Assembly: GCA_964612565.1 (NCBI GenBank)
Contig: CAZTDP010000002.1
Span: 1 to 64,000, forward strand
DNA length: 64,000 bases
Direction: 5' to 3'
Origin: CAZTDP01 sp964612565
GTDB taxonomy: Bacteria > Patescibacteriota > WWE3 > UBA101185 > UBA10185
Below, piece by piece: positions 17,501-25,368 of the stretch. The stretch's first letter is position 1; every line of letters begins with the position of its first letter. The notes beneath the pieces were generated by a model, which searched no databases, was not told the DNA's origin, and saw only the letters and a list, made by a program, of their open reading frames with translations. The position numbers and the translations under genes were made by a program.

Positions 17501-18179
17501 TCTTTTGCAAAAGTTTAAAGTGTTTTTCCTGCTCGTCTATCTTTTTTTGAGTTTGATTCTTAATCTGAGATGTCTTTTCACGTATGGACCTCTCGGCTTC
17601 TGTTCTCTTCAATTCGTCTTTTATTTTGGAAACTTCTTTTAAACCTTTTTCGATTTCAGCAACTTGATTGTCGGCGTCTTTTGTCATCATCTCTTTAACT
17701 TTTATCAAATCCTTTTCGATACTGCTTATTGCTTCAGCCTTATTTTTACCATCCATCGAGGTAACAATAAACGAAGCAAAATAAACTACCGACTCGACGT
17801 TTCGAGGTGTCAAATCCAAAAGCAATGCCATTTTTGATGGTATTCCTTTAAAGAACCAAACGTGAGCGATAGGAGAAGCAAGTTTGATATGACCCATTCT
17901 TTCGCGTCTTACTCTTGAGTGTGTAACCTCAACACCGCATTTATCACAAATAACACCTTTATATCTGATGCCTTTGTACTTTCCGCAGTAACATTCGTAG
18001 TTTTTGGAAGGTCCAAAAATGCGTTCATCAAATAAACCTTCTCTTTCGGGTTTAAAAGTTCTGTAGTTGATGGTTTCAGGCTTTGTTACCTCACCATACG
18101 ACCAGGTCAAAATCTCATCACCTGATGCTAAGTAAATTTTAATTGCATCGAAATCTTTTAGTAAACTAATGTCTTTCAT
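14511..18179 (-). CDS. rpoC: DNA-directed RNA polymerase subunit beta'
   Basis: Catalytic subunit of RNA polymerase. The 1222-residue protein has the N-terminal zinc site (Cys63, Cys65, Cys78, Cys81), a coiled-coil segment around residues 150-240, the Mg-binding NADFDGDQM motif near residue 535, and the second zinc site built from CETRRGICAKC. It ends at MLGITRASLNTDSFLSSASF followed by GRLIPTGERARLE. The size is small for the family, with no large lineage insert. It is 17 bases after rpoB and 5 before rpsL. Confidence 0.98.
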   Translation of the reverse strand: MKDISLLKDFDAIKIYLASGDEILTWSYGEVTKPETINYRTFKPEREGLFDERIFGPSKNYECYCGKYKGIRYKGVICDKCGVEVTHSRVRRERMGHIKLASPIAHVWFFKGIPSKMALLLDLTPRNVESVVYFASFIVTSMDGKNKAEAISSIEKDLIKVKEMMTKDADNQVAEIEKGLKEVSKIKDELKRTEAERSIREKTSQIKNQTQKKIDEQEKHFKLLQKKIESVELYSVISENEYVQLVDYLDKFTTLEIGAEALKSILQGMDLNELSEKLRIELDNAKGQKAQKLAKRLKVIEQFRKAAITPDRMILDIIPVIPPDLRPMVQLEGGRFASSDLNDLYRRLINRNNRLRRLLELGAPEIIVRNEKRMLQEAVDALFDSSKQRQKARVSRGKKELRSLADMIKGKQGIFRLNLLGKRVDYSGRGVIINGPKLKLNECGLPKEMALELFKPMVLREILLRGYAPNVKSAKYYLEGRTPEVWDILEEVVKDHPVLLNRAPTLWRLGIQAFYPKLVEGNSIKLHLCVCSGYNADFDGDQMAVHVPLSEEAIDEAKNVMLSTNNLLNPSNGSPISVPTKIMLFGVYYITSADERRPMFGRVFSGEEELMYSVNVTKEVDLRQLVKVDVNGEIVETTYGRIIFNKYVPEGFGFINQSMDKKQVNALLQKTFETKTNDIVVKFIDDLKDIGLKYGTISGQSVSLSDIKVPAERPAIINKGKETVAEIESNFKRGLITRAEATRLKEDAWNKAIADLDTAVWDNLESDNPVKVLVKSGSTRASRDQVKQVAGMKGLVVDTSGKTVEVPILGNYKYGLSALEYFIGAKGARKGLVDKGLKTADAGYLTRRLVDVSQDVIVREDDCGTSAGRLMKVGEGTLLQSFADRVMGRFLAEDVKKAGKVVVKKGTLITRADADAIEKAGNEFVSIRSPMHCETRRGICAKCYGNDLMTGRLVKIGTAVGVAAAQSIGEPGTQLSMRTFHTGGIAGKDITQGLPRVEELVEARAPKFLSVMSDITGTVNIIKNGDERKIVIAPTDPEEDATEYLIDPVEEIIVKNGELVGKGEKLTAGNLDLSDLFRTVGVDETKHYIIDEIQKVYASQGVALNDRHIEIIVKQMFHHVKIDEPGDTEFMDGELITKAKFLEVNEEVMASGGTPATGKLTMLGITRASLNTDSFLSSASFIQTSNVLTDAAASGKVDYLLGLKENVIIGRLIPTGERARLE

Positions 18180-18196
18180 AATTTAAATCCGTACCT

Positions 18197-21100
18197 TTAA
18201 TTTTGTACGTCCTCCTCTCCTTCTTTAACTTCTGTAAGTTTTCCTTCTTCGTAAACGGCTTTAACATCGGGCTGTGCGACTTCTTCTACAACCTCGGCGG
18301 TATCGGGGGTAGCGGCATCGCTGTCCTCTTCTGCAGAGTAGGCTTCCATGCCCAAACCTAAACCGTTAAGTTTCCTAACCAGCAACTTAAATGTTTCCGG
18401 CACGCTTGAGTCAGGAATTACTTTTCCTTGAACCATTGCGCTATATGCTTGGGTTCTTCCTAACATATCGTCTGATTTAATTGTCAACATTTCTTTTAAT
18501 ATGTGTGCTGCTCCGTAAGCTTCAAGTGCCCAAACTTCCATTTCTCCAAATCTCTGGCCTCCGAACTGAGCTTTTCCGCCTAGCGGCTGCTGAGTTATTA
18601 AGGAGTAAGGTCCTGTAGATCGTGCGTGCATCTTTTCTTCGGACATATGGATAAGCTTTAAAATGTATGTATCGCCAACCACAATTTCGTCGTGGAAGTA
18701 TTCGCCGGTTCTTCCGTCTATTAATTTCATTTTTCCCGTTATAGGAAGACCTGCTTCTTTAAGTTCTACATCAATTAACGATTCTGGAATTTCCTGCAAT
18801 GACGGAACTTCATATATTTTATTAAGTTTCTTTCCGGCCATTCCAAGAGAAGCTTCAAGAATCTGCCCTACGTTCATTCGTTTTAAGACTGCTTCAGATG
18901 AAAAGACAATATCAACCGTGGAACCGTCAGGTAAAACAGGCATATCGATTGCCGGAACAATGGCCGAGATAACACCTTTATTTCCGTGTCTTCCTGCCAA
19001 TTTATCGCCGACATCAATTTTCTTTTGCTGTGCGACGTAAATGGTAATTCGTTCAATCGTTCCTGCTGGCAACGATTCATTATCTTTTTTAGTTACTCTT
19101 TTTACACCTATAACGACACCGTGCTCACCGTGTGGCATATACAAAGAAGTATCTCTAACGTCTTTAGCCTTTTCACCAAATATTGCTCTTAAAAGCCTTT
19201 CTTCGGATGTTAGATCAATTTCACCTTTTGGAGCAACTTTACCTACCAAGATATCTCCGGATTTAACCTTTGAACCAACAGCAACAATACCGTCTTCATC
19301 CAAGTTTCTAAGTGATTCTTCTGAAACATTTGGTATATCCCTGGTTATTTCTTCAGGCCCAAGTTTTGTTTCTTGAACCGTGCTCATGTAGTCAGAAACG
19401 TGAATCGATGTTAAAACGTCTTCTTTTACTAAACGATCGGATATAACAATACCGTCTTCAAATTCCAAACCTTCGTAAATCATGTAAGCAACTTTCATGT
19501 TTGTTCCGGTTGCCAACTCACCCCTGTCTACAGCAGGGCCTTCAACTAAAACGTCGCCTTTTTTAACTTTTTGACCGGTTGTAACTGTAACGTATTGGTT
19601 AAAGCATGTATCTGAATTTGTCTGTTCAAATTTTGCTGCCTTGTATTCAACTTTGCTGCTTTTTGAACCATTTGTGTATTTAACAGTAACTTTTACTGCG
19701 TCTGCGTACTCAACAACTCCGTCGTCTTCGGCAAGAATTAAGGCATTTGTATTTTCAGCAATTGCCTTTTCGATACCGGTACCGACAATGGGTCTTTCGG
19801 GCTTAATCAAAGGAACAGCCTGCGACATTTGCTGGGTACCCATCAAGGCACGAGCAATATCATTATTTTGTAAGAAAGGAATAAGTCCTGCAGCTATACC
19901 AACAACTTGTCTGGGTACAACCTCAATATATTGAGCCAGCGCAACATCGCTCAAAAAGAAATTTCCAGCCCTTCTCAAAGGAACTTGTTTGTCGGTTATA
20001 AAACCTTTTTCATCAATAACAACCGACTGATCGGTAATAAACGCGCTTTCCTCGTCGTAGGCCGCTAAGTACACAATTTCGTCAGTAAGTCGCACTCTAC
20101 CGTCAGATGTTTTTTCAAGTCTAATGTAAGGAGTTTCTAAAAAGCCGTAGTCATTTACTTTTGCGTACATGGCCAAATAGTTGATTAAACCAATGTTTGG
20201 ACCTTCCGGAGTTCTAACAGGGCAAACTCGGCCGAACGAAGAGTAATGAACATCTCGTACTGAAAAGCTTGCTCTTTCCTTGGTTAAGCCACCGGGGCCT
20301 AAAACAGAAAGTCTTCTTAAATGATCTAATGCGGTTAAAGGATTTTGCTGGTCATGAAGCTGAGAAAGCTGACCGGTTGCAAAAAAGCTATGAACTGCGG
20401 CAGCTATCGCTCGTGGTGAAACCAAAACCGAAGGTTCAGGAAGCTCGTCTCGAGGAGTCAAACTCATTCTTTCCTTGATATTTTTTTCCATTCTTAAAAA
20501 GCCAACTCTCATTTGCCACTGTAGTAATTCTCCAACACTCTTGACTCGTCTGTTTCCTAAAAAGTCAACGTCATCTGGAAAACCTACACCATTGTTTAAG
20601 GTAATTATTCGTGAAAGAATCTTCAGTAAGTCTTCAAGGGTTATTAATCTGTGATCCGGATCGTTAGGAATGTTTAAACCCAATGATTTATTTAATTTGA
20701 AACGCCCAACATTTCCCAAGCTAAACCTTCTTTTATTAAAGAACATAGCTCCAACTAAGGCTCTGGCGTTTTCTATAATTAAAGGCTCGCCGGGTCTCAT
20801 TTTTCTATATATTTCAATGCAAGCCTCGTCGTACGAAGAAGCAGGATCTTTAGAAAGTGTTTCGTCGATGTAATTTATTTCAGGATTAGACTCAACACCT
20901 GCAAAAGCTTCTCTTATTTCGTCATCATCTTCCAGGCCAAATACTCTTAAAAGAGTAGTTGCTGTTATTTTTCTTTTTCTATCGATTCTTACGCTTAAAA
21001 CGCCGCTTCTTGATGTTTCAAACTCGAGCCAAACACCGCTTTTAGGCAATATTTTGGCACCCGCAAGGAATTGTCCCGTAACGGGAGACTGTTCTCCCGT

Positions 21101-21505
21101 AAAGAGAACTCCCTCAGATCTGATTAATTGATTAACAATTGTTCTCTCAACACCGCTGATAACAAAAGTTCCCCTCGGAGTCATTAAGGGGATATCGCCC
21201 ATGTATATATTTGATACTTTTTTCTTTTTGGTTATTGGATCATCGATTGTTGCTTTTACATACCAGGGAGCGTCGTATGTTCTGCCTGTTCTTTTGGCTT
21301 CTTCGATCGTGATGTTGGCCTTTTCGATCGTGGGGTCTGTTAACGATACTATCCAACCTCTTCCGGAGTTGTCTTCGATAGTGCCAAGCTCTCCAAGGAT
21401 TTCGTTTAAGCCGTCACCCATGAGCCAGTTATATGAATTTAATTGGATACTAACAAGATTTGGAAGATCTAAAGCTATTTTTCTTTTTGAAAAGTTTTGC
21501 CTCAT
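18197..21505 (-). CDS. rpoB: DNA-directed RNA polymerase subunit beta
   Basis: The 1102-residue beta subunit is compact (E. coli 1342) and appears to lack the large insertions. The rifampicin pocket lies near residues 372-402 (QLSQLHDQQNPL, RRLSVLGPGGLTKERASFSV). The main contact residues corresponding to E. coli Q513, D516, H526, R529 and S531 are kept, while F514 is Leu, M515 is His and A532 is Val. Also conserved are GRHGNKGVISAI and GGKAQFGGQRFGEMEVWAL. Its acidic C-terminal tail of about 50 residues is unusual. Upstream is lepB, not rplJ-rplL, and a 230-base leader region with promoter and hairpins. Confidence 0.98.
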   Translation of the reverse strand: MRQNFSKRKIALDLPNLVSIQLNSYNWLMGDGLNEILGELGTIEDNSGRGWIVSLTDPTIEKANITIEEAKRTGRTYDAPWYVKATIDDPITKKKKVSNIYMGDIPLMTPRGTFVISGVERTIVNQLIRSEGVLFTGEQSPVTGQFLAGAKILPKSGVWLEFETSRSGVLSVRIDRKRKITATTLLRVFGLEDDDEIREAFAGVESNPEINYIDETLSKDPASSYDEACIEIYRKMRPGEPLIIENARALVGAMFFNKRRFSLGNVGRFKLNKSLGLNIPNDPDHRLITLEDLLKILSRIITLNNGVGFPDDVDFLGNRRVKSVGELLQWQMRVGFLRMEKNIKERMSLTPRDELPEPSVLVSPRAIAAAVHSFFATGQLSQLHDQQNPLTALDHLRRLSVLGPGGLTKERASFSVRDVHYSSFGRVCPVRTPEGPNIGLINYLAMYAKVNDYGFLETPYIRLEKTSDGRVRLTDEIVYLAAYDEESAFITDQSVVIDEKGFITDKQVPLRRAGNFFLSDVALAQYIEVVPRQVVGIAAGLIPFLQNNDIARALMGTQQMSQAVPLIKPERPIVGTGIEKAIAENTNALILAEDDGVVEYADAVKVTVKYTNGSKSSKVEYKAAKFEQTNSDTCFNQYVTVTTGQKVKKGDVLVEGPAVDRGELATGTNMKVAYMIYEGLEFEDGIVISDRLVKEDVLTSIHVSDYMSTVQETKLGPEEITRDIPNVSEESLRNLDEDGIVAVGSKVKSGDILVGKVAPKGEIDLTSEERLLRAIFGEKAKDVRDTSLYMPHGEHGVVIGVKRVTKKDNESLPAGTIERITIYVAQQKKIDVGDKLAGRHGNKGVISAIVPAIDMPVLPDGSTVDIVFSSEAVLKRMNVGQILEASLGMAGKKLNKIYEVPSLQEIPESLIDVELKEAGLPITGKMKLIDGRTGEYFHDEIVVGDTYILKLIHMSEEKMHARSTGPYSLITQQPLGGKAQFGGQRFGEMEVWALEAYGAAHILKEMLTIKSDDMLGRTQAYSAMVQGKVIPDSSVPETFKLLVRKLNGLGLGMEAYSAEEDSDAATPDTAEVVEEVAQPDVKAVYEEGKLTEVKEGEEDVQN

Positions 21506-21572
21506 TAATAATTCCTTTAAAACTAGAATGATCCCTTTTAGGTCGCAAAAAAAATAATACTACAGATTACGT

Positions 21573-21651
21573 GCAAGTTCTACACTTGCGGACAACTCAT
21601 GGTGCCAAAAACGGCACCTAACGAAAAAACCGATTTTTCCAATAGAAAACG
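21573..21651 (-). promoter_or_regulatory. Structured 5' leader of the rpoB operon
   Basis: Between the predicted rpoB transcription start (about 21697) and the rpoB ATG (21505) three inverted repeats follow each other: 21630-21651 (CCG-TTTT/AAAACGG with one bulge), 21601-21618 (GGTGCC/GGCACC, perfect 6 bp) and 21573-21589 (GCAAGT/ACTTGC, perfect 6 bp). The leader is about 190 bases with no ORF. A role in attenuation, stability or autoregulation is possible but not shown. Confidence 0.45.
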
Positions 21652-21703
21652 GACCATGAAGGCCTTTTTTCAAAAAGTATTGGAATTCGTTGGAACATCG
21701 CGA

Positions 21704-21732
21704 AAATTAACACATTGACACTGCATTGTCAA
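21704..21732 (-). promoter_or_regulatory. Promoter of the rpoB-rpoC-str-S10-spc block
   Basis: On the minus strand a perfect -35 TTGACA (21727-21732) is followed by a 17-base spacer that ends TGT and a -10 TAATTT (21704-21709), giving an extended -10 (TGTTAATTT). It lies immediately downstream of the lepB stop. The same extended -10 occurs at the XRE gene (35420-35428). The arms TTGACA/TGTCAA also form an inverted repeat. Confidence 0.65.
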
Positions 21733-21735
21733 CAG

Positions 21736-22281
21736 TTAATTAATGAATCCAGCCTTATTTACAGGCCAGAAGACAAAGATTACTCTGCCAACCACCTCCG
21801 ATCTCTTAATTACGCCGAAATACCTAGAATCTAACGAGTTATTTCGATTGTCGCCTAAAACCACATAATTATCGCTGGCAATAAGCACAGATCTGCCCTC
21901 CTCGATGCCGGGACCTCCTACAGTACACGTGTCAGAAGGAAGATAGTCCTCTTGAAGTTCAAACTGCTGATTATCCCTATTTATATACACGCGGCAATCC
22001 TTGATTTTAATAATGTCGCCGGGAAGCCCAATTATTCTCTTAATGTAGTGCTTTCTTGAATCATTTGGGGGGATTATTACTACAACTTCTCCCCTTTTAA
22101 AGTCCTTAAAGTCTTTTGTAACCTTATCGACGAGTATTCTTTCGTTTGTCTCGAAATTAGGCTCCATGCTAGCCCCCCAGACAACTTCGACACTAGCTAC
22201 AATAGAATACACAACCAAAACAACAACAAAGGAAGTTACGAACGACTCTATAATTTCTAAAAAATGCTCCTTTAAATTCAT
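21736..22281 (-). CDS. lepB: Signal peptidase I, bacterial (P-type)
   Basis: Membrane serine protease that removes Sec signal peptides. One N-terminal membrane segment (about residues 12-34) is followed by the catalytic serine in GASMEPNF (near residue 38), the catalytic lysine in HYIKRIIGLPGD (near residue 81) and the conserved GDNRNNSLDSRYFG box. The Ser-Lys dyad identifies the bacterial type, in contrast to the Ser-His type enzyme encoded at 36810. Length is 181 residues. It is divergent from the gene at 22314 with only 32 bases between. Confidence 0.95.
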   Translation of the reverse strand: MNLKEHFLEIIESFVTSFVVVLVVYSIVASVEVVWGASMEPNFETNERILVDKVTKDFKDFKRGEVVVIIPPNDSRKHYIKRIIGLPGDIIKIKDCRVYINRDNQQFELQEDYLPSDTCTVGGPGIEEGRSVLIASDNYVVLGDNRNNSLDSRYFGVIKRSEVVGRVIFVFWPVNKAGFIN

Positions 22282-22300
22282 ACCCGATTTGTGTTATCAC

Positions 22301-22306
22301 TATATT
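22301..22306 (+). promoter_or_regulatory. -10 element (TATATT) close to the start of the TPR/glycosyltransferase-like gene
   Basis: TATATT lies 7 bases before the ATG at 22314, so transcription would begin at or next to the start codon. No good -35 is seen and no Shine-Dalgarno precedes the ATG. This is one of a series of such arrangements in the window. Confidence 0.45.
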
Positions 22307-22313
22307 ACTATCT

Positions 22314-23912
22314 ATGCAAGAAATTACAAAAGATACTTCTTTAAATTTTTCCGGAATTGTTAAGATCTTAAAAGACAACAAACTTTTGATTCTAATTTTA
22401 GCCATAATAGTATTTTTAGCCTACTTTCCTCTTCTTGGCGGCCAATTTTTGAATATGGACGACGAAAACGGGATTGTTTATAACGCTAACATTAAAAATT
22501 TATCCTACATGTTTCAAACAGGCCGCTTATATAATATTGAAACAGCACTGCTTTACAAACTGGTGGGTTTAAACGGCGGTGTTTTTCATGCTACATCCAT
22601 AATTTGGCATTTTATAAATACCGTTCTCTTCTTTTTATTTGTTTATATTTTGTTAGGAAAGGAAAAAGCGCTGATTTCATCGCTTCTTTTTGCGGTTCAT
22701 CCGCTTGCCAGCGAAGCCGTTGGCTGGATATCGGCTCAACATTACCTACACATCACGCTTTTCATGCTTCTTATTCTAATATCGCACACACTTTATAAAA
22801 GAAGCAACCAAACAAAATACTATATTGGAGAAATCTTAATATACTTATTAGCAACGTTAATTTTACGAAATGCTCAATCTTTAACAATTCCGTTTGTGTT
22901 ACTTGTTTTCGACCAATTTGTACTTGAAAAGAAAATTAACTTTAAAAGCGCATTAAAGACAGCCCCGATATTTATAGCAGGAGGCATATTGGCATACTTT
23001 TCGGTTTTTGGTTTATTCAATACACGAGTAGTAGATTTGCGAGAAGACTACTATTTTAACCCGACGCAAGGAACACCTATCTTAAATAGAACTCCTTATA
23101 TTATTTTCACAATTGCAGATTTAATGGTGCTTCCTGTTGCCTTGACCGTTTACAGAGAAGGAAACGCCATAAGCACTGGGATGTATGTATTTATGACTTT
23201 ATTTACCATTGCGGTTTTTGTACTCTCAGCTGTTAATCTAAAGAAGCACCGCAGCATTGTCGGATTTTTTTTAATGATAATAATGTCGACACTTCCGTCT
23301 TTTAGCCCAATTGCAATAGCTTGGTTTGTGGCAGAAAGGTACCTGTATTTTGCAACTACTATCTTTTGCATACTATTGGCAACATTTTTATTGTGGGCAG
23401 AAAAAAAATATAAGATCAAAAATTTTGCAATTACAGCAACCGTAATTTTATCGATGATCTATTCTGTAAAAACTGCAATCAGAGCTAACGAATTAAAAAA
23501 TAGCAAAAATCTTTGGGTGGCAACTCAGAAGGTGTCCCCTTACAGCTATCGTGTCTACAACAATTTAGGCGACGTTTATACCCGGGAAGGCAACTATGAT
23601 TTGGCAATAGAAAATTTTAAAATGTCGGTCTCACTCCAACCCGACTATGCAGATGCGGTACACAACATCGGCTATATTTATATGCTAAAAAGCGATATGG
23701 AAAATGCTAAAAAATACCTTGAAAAAAGTTTTGAAATGAATCCAAGGCTATACGGATCTGCGTATAAATTGGGTGTTATTGCTTACAAGACAGGCGATTA
23801 TAAAACAGCAAAAATGTATTTTGAAAAAGTTTTACAACTTTCACCGACAGATGCTTCGGCGGCGCAGTCACTTCAACTGACTAATCAAGCTCTTTCTCAA
23901 ACAGGCCAATAA
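22314..23912 (+). CDS. Polytopic GT-C-like membrane protein with C-terminal TPR repeats
   Basis: The 532-residue protein has about ten hydrophobic segments (residues 22-390). The first periplasmic loop carries an acidic motif (FLNMDDENGI, near residue 46) and later AVHPLASEAVGWISAQ, which resembles the HP..EAV.WI motif of TMTC-like/PMT-like O-glycosyltransferases of the GT-C fold. The C-terminal part (about 405-525) holds three tetratricopeptide repeats (for example VYNNLGDVYTREGNYDLAIE). It could glycosylate exported proteins or recognise partners at the membrane; the substrate is unknown. Its 3' end overlaps the convergent methyltransferase gene by 32 bases. Confidence 0.75.
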   Translation: MQEITKDTSLNFSGIVKILKDNKLLILILAIIVFLAYFPLLGGQFLNMDDENGIVYNANIKNLSYMFQTGRLYNIETALLYKLVGLNGGVFHATSIIWHFINTVLFFLFVYILLGKEKALISSLLFAVHPLASEAVGWISAQHYLHITLFMLLILISHTLYKRSNQTKYYIGEILIYLLATLILRNAQSLTIPFVLLVFDQFVLEKKINFKSALKTAPIFIAGGILAYFSVFGLFNTRVVDLREDYYFNPTQGTPILNRTPYIIFTIADLMVLPVALTVYREGNAISTGMYVFMTLFTIAVFVLSAVNLKKHRSIVGFFLMIIMSTLPSFSPIAIAWFVAERYLYFATTIFCILLATFLLWAEKKYKIKNFAITATVILSMIYSVKTAIRANELKNSKNLWVATQKVSPYSYRVYNNLGDVYTREGNYDLAIENFKMSVSLQPDYADAVHNIGYIYMLKSDMENAKKYLEKSFEMNPRLYGSAYKLGVIAYKTGDYKTAKMYFEKVLQLSPTDASAAQSLQLTNQALSQTGQ

Positions 23913-24816
23913 AAAATCCGTCAAATAGTTGTGATGGCAAAATTCTTACGGCGTTTGTAACCTGAAAATCAAATTTGTGGTTTTTAAAACTTTGGAATCC
24001 GGGTGCAAGCGGAATATCCGGCAGCAATTGTGATATAGGTAAAATTCTTATGTTTTTAAATTTCTTTAGTGCCCAATCCAAAATTGCCTCGTTCTCGCCG
24101 GGTTCGTATGTGCAAGTTGAATAAACAATTTTGCCTCCCGGTTTTACCAAATTTACTGCTACCGCCAAAAGTTTTTTCTGAAGTTGGGGCAGTCCCTTAG
24201 AAGATTTTGGGTGCCACGAGTCCAAATTTTCATTTTTCAAAAGTCTAAAAGTTCCTTCGTTTGAGCACGGAGCGTCGAGCAAAACTTTATCAAAAATTTC
24301 TGTTCCCAAAATTTTTGGCAGAATCGAAGCGTTAGCTCTAATTGTTTTAACCTGTTCAAAACCCTGCTCGGCTAAATTTTTCTTAAGCCCAAAAAATCTA
24401 TTTGTGTTATTTTCCACGGCCGTTATGTTTTGGGGTACGCCGGCTAATTGCGCCAATTGCGAAGTTTTACTTCCTGGCGCCGCGCACATATCCAGCACAG
24501 TATCTTTGTTTATTGGATTTAAAACTAAAGCGGGGAGCATACTATTTAGGCTTTGAATATAAATTTTGTGCTCTTTAAATAATTTGGATTGAGACAATTT
24601 CAGTTTTGTATTTTTATTTACATAAGAACCCACAACCGGCCCTTTTATTATTTCATAACCCTCGTCCTCCAAGAAAGTTAGAGTGCTCGATTTTTCTGAG
24701 TTTATTCGAAAGGTTTCAAATCGCCCGATCTCTAAACTGGATAAAATCGATTCGTAATTTCTTGGATAAATTTCTATGATTTTATTTTTAAGTAATTCGG
24801 TTTTATTTTGGATCAT
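23881..24816 (-). CDS. RsmB/RsmF-family (NOL1/NOP2/Sun) RNA m5C methyltransferase
   Basis: SAM-dependent RNA cytosine-5 methyltransferase. Motif I is DMCAAPGSKT (about residue 105), the motif IV cysteine is in LDAPCSNEGTF and the motif VI cysteine in YSTCTYEPGENEA; these two cysteines are the catalytic pair. The 311 residues lack the N-terminal NusB-like domain of E. coli RsmB, so it is closer to the short RsmF/NSUN type. It is the last gene of the serS-secA unit, 3 bases after the nucleotidyltransferase gene. The exact rRNA or tRNA target is not predictable here. Confidence 0.88.
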   Translation of the reverse strand: MIQNKTELLKNKIIEIYPRNYESILSSLEIGRFETFRINSEKSSTLTFLEDEGYEIIKGPVVGSYVNKNTKLKLSQSKLFKEHKIYIQSLNSMLPALVLNPINKDTVLDMCAAPGSKTSQLAQLAGVPQNITAVENNTNRFFGLKKNLAEQGFEQVKTIRANASILPKILGTEIFDKVLLDAPCSNEGTFRLLKNENLDSWHPKSSKGLPQLQKKLLAVAVNLVKPGGKIVYSTCTYEPGENEAILDWALKKFKNIRILPISQLLPDIPLAPGFQSFKNHKFDFQVTNAVRILPSQLFDGFFIGLFEKELD

Positions 24817-24819
24817 AGC

Positions 24820-25287
24820 TCATACCTGAGTTTGTATAAAAGTTCTTACTCTTTCTGCTTTTTCCGACCTATTCGTTTCGTCATATGCATCGGCCTCCGC
24901 GTAAAGAGTTAGACAGGGGATCGACATCTCATCTAGTTTGACCTCTGTGAAACATTTTGAAAGCAACTTACTAACATATACTCCGCTATTCTTCTCCCCT
25001 AATATGTGCACGGGAACGGTATCAATGGTCAATTTTACTTCCCAAGCCGGTTCGCCGGTCTTGGCCATGGACGGCAACTCTGCTGTCGCGGATACATTAT
25101 AATCATCAAAAATTTTATCCATTTTTTGTAGATCATCCAATTTCACTATTACATCTAAATCTCTTGGAATTATTCCCACACCCTGTAACGAGCAGTTTGC
25201 GGAACCAATTAATGCCCATGCGATTTCATATTTTGTTAGCTTTTCCCTAATGCTTTTCAGAGCACTTTGAAATTCTTTGGATAACAT
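24820..25287 (-). CDS. Small nucleotidyltransferase-fold protein
   Basis: This 155-residue protein has the nucleotidyltransferase signature: a GSANCSLQG helix start (about residue 28) followed by PRDLDVIV, in which the two aspartates would bind metal, and a later strand VKLTIDTVPVHIL that could supply the third acidic residue. This layout is shared by aminoglycoside nucleotidyltransferase-like and MNT/AbiEii-like proteins. No partner HEPN or antitoxin gene is adjacent. It lies between secA and the RNA methyltransferase gene. Substrate unknown. Confidence 0.6.
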   Translation of the reverse strand: MLSKEFQSALKSIREKLTKYEIAWALIGSANCSLQGVGIIPRDLDVIVKLDDLQKMDKIFDDYNVSATAELPSMAKTGEPAWEVKLTIDTVPVHILGEKNSGVYVSKLLSKCFTEVKLDEMSIPCLTLYAEADAYDETNRSEKAERVRTFIQTQV

Positions 25288-25368
25288 TCGGTTTATTACT
25301 GCTTAAAATTTAAAACTACCATCCGTGACAATTTTAGCCGTCAAAACGGCAGCAGTGCTGTAGAAATG

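Noticed and set aside
20100..20450. Rifampicin-resistance mutation in rpoB
   Set aside because: Changes at F514, M515 and A532 positions are present, but the main contact residues are intact, and the variation looks like lineage divergence.
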